Source: Smittium mucronatum (taxonomy: Eukaryota > Kickxellomycota > Harpellomycetes > Harpellales > Legeriomycetaceae). Taken from it: DNA of 30,885 nt. The notes below the pieces were generated by a model. It had not been told where the DNA came from, searched no databases, and saw only the letters and a program-made list of their open reading frames with translations. Where the stretch lies: positions 1-30,885 of the forward strand of contig LSSL01000638.1 in the NCBI GenBank assembly GCA_001953115.1. Reading direction: 5' to 3'. Each line of letters begins with the position of its first letter. The stretch's first letter is position 1. Below are positions 23,075 to 30,885 of this stretch, one piece after another. Position numbers and translations under genes: made by a program.

Positions 23075-24810
23075 ATGGGCCAAACTCTATCAAATCCTAT
23101 AACCACCAAAGATACAACCTCCGGTGGTGATGAAAAATACATTTTCGCCGCTTCCTCAATGCAAGGATGGAGAATAAGTAAAATTTTCACTCTTTCTCTT
23201 CTTTCCTTCTAATCCCTTTCACCATTTTGGTTTCTTTTTTAATTTTTTTTCTAGCAATGGAGGATGCACACACTACCTTACTGAATATAGATGAGACCTC
23301 CAAGGTCGCTTTTTTTGCTGTTTTTGACGGACATGGCGGTAAGTTTATAGTCTAAACATTCCTTGCAATTTTCTTAAGCATCCTTTATGTAAAACATAGG
23401 ATCTAATGCTGCCATATTTGCTGGAAAACATCTACACAAACATATCATCGATTCCGAGCATTATTCCAAAGGTGAATATGAACTGGCCATCAGAGATGGT
23501 TTCATGTCTGCTGATGATGAACTAAGAAAAAGTAATCTTTTATTTATCCCCTAAATCCTTATACATTCATGATTAATCATCTCCTGTCTATTAGTATCGT
23601 CTAAATCCGGAGATCCTTCTGGCTGTACCTCAGTTGTTGTTTTGCTAACCCCTGATGGTCAGATTTACTGTGTAAGTTTTATCGATCACTTTCCAATCTT
23701 TTTATTGTATGTTTATAAATCTCTGTTGTGCGTTCTATAGGGTAACGCTGGAGATTCTCGTGCCATATTGAGTTGTTCAGGCGATGCTGTTGAGCTTTCT
23801 CATGATCATAAGCCTAGTAACCCAGGTATTTTAAATTTTCTTAAACGGCGAAAAATAAATCAGACTTCCCTAACAAAAAAACGTAATATTTACCATAGAG
23901 GAATATAAGAGAATAGTTGCAAGTGGTGGCTTTGTCGAATACGGGAGAGTAAATGGTATTTCATCTAACTACTAATTATTTTCTTGCATCTTTTTTTTTT
24001 AAACTTTTTTTTTCCACAATTCTCTTTATTAGGAAACCTTGCTTTATCTAGAGCTTTGGGTGATTTCGATTTCAAAAAAAATGAGGGCAGATCGGCTGAG
24101 GAACAGATGGTGACAGGTAATTTTTCATTGGATTTCCATTTTTCATATTTCCTAATCTTTATCTTTTAAATAGCTTTACCCGATGTAATCAACAGGACCA
24201 TAACTGCTGAAGATGAATTCATTGTTGTTGCTTGTGATGGTGAGCATTTTTATTTATTCTAACTTTATTACGAATTTTTTTCTAAATCAGTCCCTATCAT
24301 CTAGGTATATGGGATTGTCTTACCAACCAGCAAGTTTCTCATTACGTTAGAGAATGTATATCTTTGGGCGCTAAACTTGAGGAGATTTGCGAAAGCATGA
24401 TGGAGAAGTGTTTGGCAAGTGAAAGCGAGCTTGGCGGCGTAGGCTGTGATAATATGACTGTCCTCATTGTTGGTATTCTTCAGGGTAAGACTGAAAGTGA
24501 GTGGTACGAGTCAATTGCCAAAAAGTTTATTCAAGAAGATCACGATATCCATGACATGAACATTGTCGATTCCGACAACAGTGTATCAGAACCCGAAAAT
24601 AATCATGAAATGCAAATCGATAGCGTTAACTCTACTACACCAGCCTCTGATGATTCCAAACCATCAAACTCTGATAAAATAGAAGAAACTGAACCAGAAA
24701 CCGAAGCTGACTCAAAGACTATTGAATCTGATATTACTGTCACCCACAATGACAAAACTGAAATTGGATCCTCTAAAGCTTCAAATTTAGAACATGAAGA
24801 GTCAAAGTAA
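23075..24810 (+). CDS. PTC2: PP2C-type Ser/Thr protein phosphatase, Ptc2/Ptc3-like, nine exons
   Basis: Exons are 23075-23177, 23255-23338, 23400-23531, 23595-23671, 23741-23825, 23899-23955, 24033-24116, 24174-24239 and 24305-24810, giving 397 residues. All introns are GT..AG and 57-77 bp. The start MGQTLSNPI is the fungal Ptc2/Ptc3 N-terminus, with Gly2 and Ser6 fitting an N-myristoylation site. Metal-binding PP2C residues are present: MEDAH (E37, D38), DGHGG (D59, G60), CDGIWD (D229) and GCDN (D278, N279). Other family motifs are GNAGDSR (133-139) and [17 protein letters not shown] (177-193). Residues ~300-397 form an acidic Ser/Thr-rich tail, as in yeast Ptc2. Family members are Mn/Mg-dependent monomeric phosphatases acting on stress-MAPK, checkpoint-kinase and CDK targets; substrates here are inferred. 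A pyrimidine-rich leader precedes the ATG. A possible AATAAA-type poly(A) signal lies near 25044. Length and motifs indicate an intact gene. Confidence 0.95.
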
Positions 24811-27446
24811 ACTCATATTTATCAACATATTTTAAGTGAATTCCCCCCCTGCTGACGTATTACCACTTTCCAATTTACTTTTTCACTTTTTTTTTCAATT
24901 CTCCCCTTCAAACCAATCAACTCAATTGTTACCCTCCTCTATACATCTTTCAGTAGATCTAAAATTTGTCTTTATTTTAAAAGTAAATACGATTATCCAT
25001 ATTTAATTTTATTTTAAGTTATTTTTTTTTGACCGTAATTTCGAATAAACTTTTCAACATGCTTAATACATCGAAGAAAATTTTAAGTTGAAATTTGCGA
25101 CAGTTTTATAAAGTGAATACTGTTAAATCGCATGACCAATATCCTTTTCATATTAATCAAACTGTATATCATATGTTGATTTGTGGTTGTTTATAAACAT
25201 ACCTGAGCACAATACCCATTTGCATTAGTATCATAGAATTCTACTCTATACCAAACGATTATTTATACCAGAAATGTAATGACTTCTTAGTAAAAAAAAT
25301 AAAATAAAATGTCCTTCTTGACCAATCAGTATAATAGAGATACATTTGGCCTTAAAAAGCGCAACTTTCAAGATCTTTAAGATAAATAAAAATCAATTGT
25401 ATAATATTTTCAAATATTACAATTAAAAAGTGGGATATTGTCACATGTTTAGAAAAAAAAAATTTAAGTATATATAGACATGGGAACAATAATAATAATA
25501 CTTAAAATCTTCAAAAAATCTACTAAATTCCTAACTTAAGAAATTTTAAACTGCAATTGAGACTCTTGTTATTTTAATAAAAATAAAGTGGTAAAAAAAT
25601 CATCGAATTTTTGTATAATTATTGCTTTCTCCCTTTAAATAAAAGATAATTGGTATAATATTCTAATTTGATATTCAGAATAAATACAAATTTAATTTTA
25701 TACTTAATTTAATTTTACTCTTAAATACTTCATACCTACCACTTTATTTATATGAAATTGTAATACGGGGTTTTTTTAAAAAAAAGAAAAAAAATTGATA
25801 TGATTACAAAAAATAAACACGTCTAAGCCAAATTTTGGCATATAAATTTTTTTTATTAAAATTAGTAAGCTAAATATAATTTTACAAATAAAAATCGTCA
25901 TTAAAAATTATTCTTAATGAAAAAAAGGGTGATACATACAGAAAACATACTCATTGATTTCAAGTAAAGTGAAATATAAAAATTCATTAAAAATGTAATC
26001 TGAATATATTTTTTATTTTGAAAATAAACAAAAATAGATCATTAAAAAACTCAATTTTAAAATAAAAGTAACGTTTTAAATACGAAAGTTACGCACAGAT
26101 AATTCAGTAATTGAAAATTACGACTTTTTTTAAAAAAAACTACAACGCATATACTTGCAAAAAGCTACTTGAAATGAGTATTAGGATTGCTATTGTATAA
26201 AATGGGGTTTTTTGTAGCTATTTTTTCTCATCAAAAAAATCAAAAATTCTGCGTAAAAAAAAAATCAAGTAAGTATTTGAATAAATAGTTATACTCTCGT
26301 CGAAAATAATTTATATTGAAGAATAATCGGGTAATAATCAACGAAATCATCACCGTAAAATAAAAACTCTAAATTTAAATCCGATAAATAATCGAATCTA
26401 TGTTTTTAAGTTTCAAATATTCTATATCTATCTTTTTTTTTGAAAATATAAGCTAATCATTTTTAGTTTTTATTTTATTTTTTCTCTATAAGATAATTTA
26501 TCCATTAAATTTAATTGATTTAACCCCTTTATCTTTGATGTAAATCCCATTAAATTATATCATTCAAAAAAAAAACTAGATTAATTTTCCAAAAAAATAC
26601 TATAAATAAAAAATGTAATAATAATAAAAAGTTGAAATTTGGTTTTTTTATTATTATAATGTTATATTTTGGTTAAAACTCGCAATTCCCACTATAGATT
26701 AAGCAAATTTTTACAATTTCCAATTTCCATTTATTGAAATAGAAAGAAATTTTTTTTGAGTTTTTGGTGATGCAAGGTCGTTGAAAATAGCACTCAATAA
26801 AAATTTCCAAGAAAAAAAATAATTGGCTGGACACTTAAATAGTATTAAAAAATAGAATTAATATATTTTATGAAAAATTAAAATAGTTTAATCTAAAAAA
26901 ATATTGAAAACCTGAAAAAAATCACAGAATAAACTTCCGATTTCAATATATATATATATTGAACTAATTAATTTTATTTATTGAAAAATATATAAGTCAT
27001 AAAAATGACATTTTAATTTCTAATATAAATTTTTTTGTACATTTTTTTCCCAAAAAATATTCAAAAATTATATCTCTTTGAATAATTAATATTTAATTTT
27101 AATAAGTTTAAAGTTTTTTATTTTTTATTAATGAAGCTTAAAGCTTTTTTAATAAAATAAAATAAAAAAGCATAAAAGAGATATAGATAATTTTTATATA
27201 AAATAATTTGAATAATAACTTATCCCTGTTGATTTTTTAATAGCATTCAATATTTTTTGAGATTTTTGCGAAATTTCGAGATTTCACTATTTTATTTCAA
27301 AAAACCCCGGATATTTCTTGGATCTGGATTAAAAGCTTTCTATTTGATAACAAATATTTAATAATATTTGTTTAACTAATTTCGTTTTATTTAAATTTTA
27401 TTTAACACGAAAGTTTCTAATAATGTTCCTTGAATTTTTTTCAGAA

Positions 27447-27457
27447 GGGGGGGGGGG
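27447..27457. repeat. G11 homopolymer
   Basis: This is the third run of exactly eleven G in the window, in DNA of very low G content, preceded by TCAGAA and followed by TATT. No gene is disrupted here. Confidence 0.75.
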
Positions 27458-27645
27458 TATTATTGTGCTAAATTCTTAAATTTTTTTCTGTTTCCTTATT
27501 TATATTTTGTTAGAAAAATTGAATACTATAATTATTATGTTCAGTTTTATCGTTAGATTGATAATATTTATATAATTTTGGGTAAAATATTAAGTTAAGG
27601 GATTATAACTGTTAATATTTACTGACAGAAGAGAAGAAATAACTT

Positions 27646-27663
27646 GGACCCGTAAAGGGTTAA
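27646..27663 (+). repeat. Isolated miniature-element-like end next to TTAA
   Basis: GGACCCGTAAAGGG followed by TTAA (27660-27663) resembles the GGGCCCGGAAAGGG-TTAA right end of the miniature elements at 20-22 kb. No matching left end was found about 160 bp upstream, so this may be a truncated copy or chance. Confidence 0.35.
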
Positions 27664-28584
27664 AGAGTAAGAAAAGTTTTATTTCAACTCTCTGTCATAA
27701 AAAATCTGGAATTATTGGGTAGACTCATTATAAACTATGATTAAATTGGATTCATGTAAACAAAAAAAAAATTAGGAAAACTTAATAGCGAATAAAAAAG
27801 TCTTGATTCCTCTCAGAAAAAATTCAAAGATTTGTAAGATAACATACTATTTTTATTTTTATCTTTTATTTAATGTGTATATATTTATATTTAAATGATA
27901 AAGAACGGTTTTCTTTGGGTTTTCATTTCTTTATTCATAATTTTTTAGCGAAATATAGATATAAGCTCCTTTATTATTTATGTGAAACATGAAAAATAAG
28001 TATTTATATTTGGTTTTCTCGATGTTAATTTCAAAATGAACACTAAAATTTTTATGAGAATGATTTGGGGGTTGTGTCTTAAAATGGATTTTATTTATTT
28101 ATTTATTTTAACTCACCCCCATAAAAAAGAGTTTTTTAGATAGCTTTTTGATATTTTTACACAAATATTGAAACATAAATTTTTCAAGATAGCTTTTTTA
28201 ACATATCTTAGAGAAATTTTCGGAAATTTTAATGCTTTTTTTTAATAAATAACACTCGCCCAAGCCTAAATCATGTTCATACGTTAAAAAAACAAAAATG
28301 TAACCAAATTTCTTTTTAAAGTGGTTTTTTCGATAAATATGGCATATTAATCAAAAATGAAGCAACTAATATCACATTAGTTAAAAAAACGACTTTTTAT
28401 AAATGTAATTAGTTTAATTTCCTATATCAAAAACCATAATATTTAGTAAAACTATTATATATAAATATAATTTTTAAAAATATATATATACAGACAACAT
28501 TACTTGAGGTTTAATTTAAAAATAAACGATTCCCTTTTATTAAATATCCCGTATGTATATAATATATTATAAGGTTTTTATTTA

Positions 28585-30100
28585 ATGTGTGTTTTGATTA
28601 TTTTTTTGGTGATTTTGATCTCTAAGTTATTACGATCCTGCATTTTTTTAGAAAATTTTTATTTTAAAACAAGATAAAATAATTTATTATTATGTCCGAT
28701 ACATTTTTATTTATCCATTTAATGGAATTTCCATTATTATATGTATATTTAATCGCAGATTATTTAAATTTATTAAATAAAAACCGGGCTCTGAAAGTTA
28801 TGAATTTCAAAAAAAAAAAAAAGAGTTCGCGTTGTCAGTTTTTTTTTAAAAAAAAAAATTCAGGATCCTTAGATTTTTATATTATTATTAATCCCGTATT
28901 TAGCATTTTTAATCTACTATAATACTTGAAATATTAAAATTAAAATGAAAAATATCATATTTTTGTATTGTGAAGCTTCAAATTCGAAATGAAATTATTA
29001 AATTACCTTTATATTTTCAAGTAAATTCTGTGTTAATAGAATATATAATATACATTATAATTACAAAAAAAAATATTCCTTCTATAATTAACAAATAATA
29101 AAAATACATATCACCAAAAAAAAAAGTTAAAAGCTATCAAAAAATGATTTTTCATATATGCAACCGTTTATAAAGATAAAAAAAACTATTCAAAATTTGA
29201 AGGGTATATGAAATACTTACCTCCCAGGCTATCTGAAATCAAATTTCAGTTAATATATTTATTTATATTACTATATTATTATATTATCAATTATGTAAAA
29301 AATATAGACACGCCGTTAAATTGTTAATATTTTTTAGTGATGTGCAAAAAAATACAATTTTTTTTCATATTCTTATATTTTTTAACCTAAAATCATTAAT
29401 ATAAATATATTTTGGAAAAAATATAAGATTAAGTCTCGATTTATTTTTAATGAAAATTTACTAAAGCTAAGAGATGTCATTTCAATTTTGAATTCAAATT
29501 TTTATAATTGTCACATTTTATAAATATCAGGCCAAATAATGAGTTAAAATTTGTCATATTTTAACAAAAATATGTTTTTATGTACCATTATTAACCTTAA
29601 CTGAATGCTAACTATTAATTTTGTTTAAAACTAACCACTAAATGATATAAATTGAGATATATTTGGAATTATATTTCTAATTAACTGTATTATTATTTAA
29701 AATTATGTGCTATTTTTGAAATATATTCTTGACTTAGCAAATCAATTGCATTTAATATGTTAAATAATTAATAAAATTTATGGTAGCATCGGCATAAAAA
29801 GTTTGATAAAAGCTATTATTATCACTTGTTCCTGAATTTAAACTTTCAGAGTAAAAGATATCCCCCAGCGACAATAAATCTTAATTCGTAATAAATTTTT
29901 TTATTTTATTTTATTGGACCAAATATAAATTTGGCTAAAATTTTCAATTATTTCATTATCTGAAAGAATATATCAATTTCAGTAATAAACCAATAATTAG
30001 AGATTCGATATTTCACGATTTTATAACCATGAAACAATAATAATCACATAGGGATCAAATACACCAAAAAAATATCATATCTACATACAATACACATATA
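28585..30100. mobile_element. TIR element, copy B (~1.5 kb, direct orientation)
   Basis: It aligns with 11811-13370 over its whole length in the same orientation, with many substitutions and small indels. Examples are GGGCTCTGAAAGTTATGAAT, TTTGGAATTATATTTCTAAT and ACCAATAATTAGAGATTCGA. Its own ends are inverted: the left has ATTTTTTTGGTGATTTTGAT, and the reverse complement of the right has ATTTTTTTGGTGTATTTGAT. Plus-strand frames inside (such as 28692-28922) are not conserved in copy A, so the element is probably non-autonomous. It is separate from copy A by about 15 kb containing the DIRS element and the phosphatase. Confidence 0.75.
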
Positions 30101-30885
30101 TTAAATACGATTAGAAAATTAAAATCTGTTATTTTTAAAAAATAAATACCATTTTAAGAAATAGGCTTATAAATAAGTCAAAAAATAAGAAAATTTATGC
30201 CAGATGACGACATTTTTTATTTTACCCCGCATAATAATCTTAAAAATCAAATGGAAATTTAAAAAAATTTTACGAGCAAAAATTGGATTTTTAAACAGGA
30301 AAATAGTAAGCCTGCAAGTTTGAATAAAAAAAAAAGTTAATATAATAAATGCTCTTATAATTTGAAAACCTATTCTAAAAAAATTTCATCCGAAATCTAA
30401 AAAATCAAATAATTCTTCTTAGAAAAACGAAAATTATTGAAAAAAGATCTATCTTTCTAAATCACATTTCCATTACTTCAAATCATTTGTGTCTTTTGAT
30501 TGATTTGTGTGAGGTATAATAAACATAGTAATTAGAAATAATAATATAGGTAACATTCTTTGATATTATTTAGCTCGTTAGTTTATTTTTCTTTGCTTTC
30601 TTTGGTACAGGTCAAAGATATTCAAAAATTCTTCAAAGAAAAGCGTCCAAATATCCAATGTATTTTATTCAAGAGCACAAATAATTATTTTGAAAAATAT
30701 CAAATCTGATTTGAGAAAAACGATGTATGACGACGAATTTTTACCAGAAACAGAGTCAAAGCTCTGTTAATATCTTTTTCCTCCGACCAATAAAAATTCC
30801 GAATGCTGATTTAAGAATGCACTATTTACTCGAAATTTTTATTAAAATTATTTTATTTATATTTCAACAAGATATATATTATTTT
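30101..30885. other. AT-rich end of window with one possible exon fragment
   Basis: Mostly non-coding. From 30611, directly after an acceptor-like TTGGTACAG, a frame reads VKDIQKFFKEKRPNIQ and stays open to 30706. Together with a GTAACA donor-like site near 30551, it could be an exon of a gene or relic. Nothing else supports it. Confidence 0.3.

Larger units (their letters stand above)
24811..28584. other. AT-rich non-coding stretch downstream of the phosphatase
   Basis: The first 250 bp are the probable 3' untranslated and termination region, with pyrimidine tracts and an AATAAA-like signal near 25044. Beyond that no gene, RNA or intact element was recognised. There is an ATTT microsatellite near 28092-28110, a G11 run at 27447, and an isolated miniature-element-like end at 27646-27663. 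Confidence 0.5.

Noticed and set aside
23984..24169. 61-codon plus-strand frame
   Set aside because: It is exon 7 of the phosphatase read through both flanking introns.
24364..24810. Separate 148-codon protein
   Set aside because: It is the 3' exon of the phosphatase gene, in the same frame as the spliced product. The ATG-like TTG start is internal.
28692..28922. 76-codon frame in TIR element B as a transposase
   Set aside because: The corresponding part of copy A has no matching frame, and the translation is low-complexity with homopolymer Lys runs.
1..30885. tRNA, rRNA or CRISPR-like features
   Set aside because: No cloverleaf with B-box-like sequence, no rRNA-like GC-rich conserved block and no regularly spaced short repeats were seen. 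A covariance-model scan was not possible.

Overview
This is a very AT-rich, gene-poor eukaryotic window. It holds one intact protein-coding gene, a PP2C-type protein phosphatase in nine exons, surrounded by transposable elements of several classes in different states of decay. The phosphatase begins with the MGQxLSNPI signature of fungal Ptc2/Ptc3 proteins. Its eight introns are 57-77 bp with GT..AG borders and CTAAY-like branch sites. A DIRS-type tyrosine-recombinase retrotransposon is also present. Together these suggest a fungus, most likely from an early-diverging lineage where DIRS elements are known, but the lineage cannot be fixed from this sequence alone.

Layout. 1-3.0 kb is AT-rich DNA without genes. 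3.2-4.16 kb is a frameshifted DDE transposase relic. 4.2-7.5 kb has no genes. 7.56-10.48 kb has a T-rich plus strand and may be an old coding relic on the minus strand. 11.29-11.47 kb is a 65-bp tandem repeat. 11.81-13.37 kb is the first copy (A) of a ~1.5 kb element with terminal inverted repeats. 14.4-14.85 kb holds two small coding-like islands. 15.18-19.81 kb is an almost complete but disabled DIRS element on the minus strand, in the order Gag, RT, RNase H, tyrosine recombinase, bounded by long inverted repeats. 20.2-22.1 kb holds a family of ~163-bp TTAA-flanked miniature elements; two of them lie inverted and form a long hairpin. 22.1-22.98 kb is a GC-richer island of broken coding-like sequence. 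23.08-24.81 kb is the phosphatase gene. 24.8-28.58 kb has no genes. 28.58-30.10 kb is the second copy (B) of the ~1.5 kb element, in the same orientation as copy A.

How it fits together. The phosphatase is the only part under evident coding constraint: frame is kept through eight introns and the metal-binding residues are present. All transposon genes seen are broken by stops or frameshifts, and the small elements encode nothing. They would therefore depend on enzymes encoded elsewhere in the genome. The strongest discoveries are the DIRS element with its inverted termini, the TTAA-flanked miniature family, and the duplicated TIR element flanking the phosphatase at a distance.
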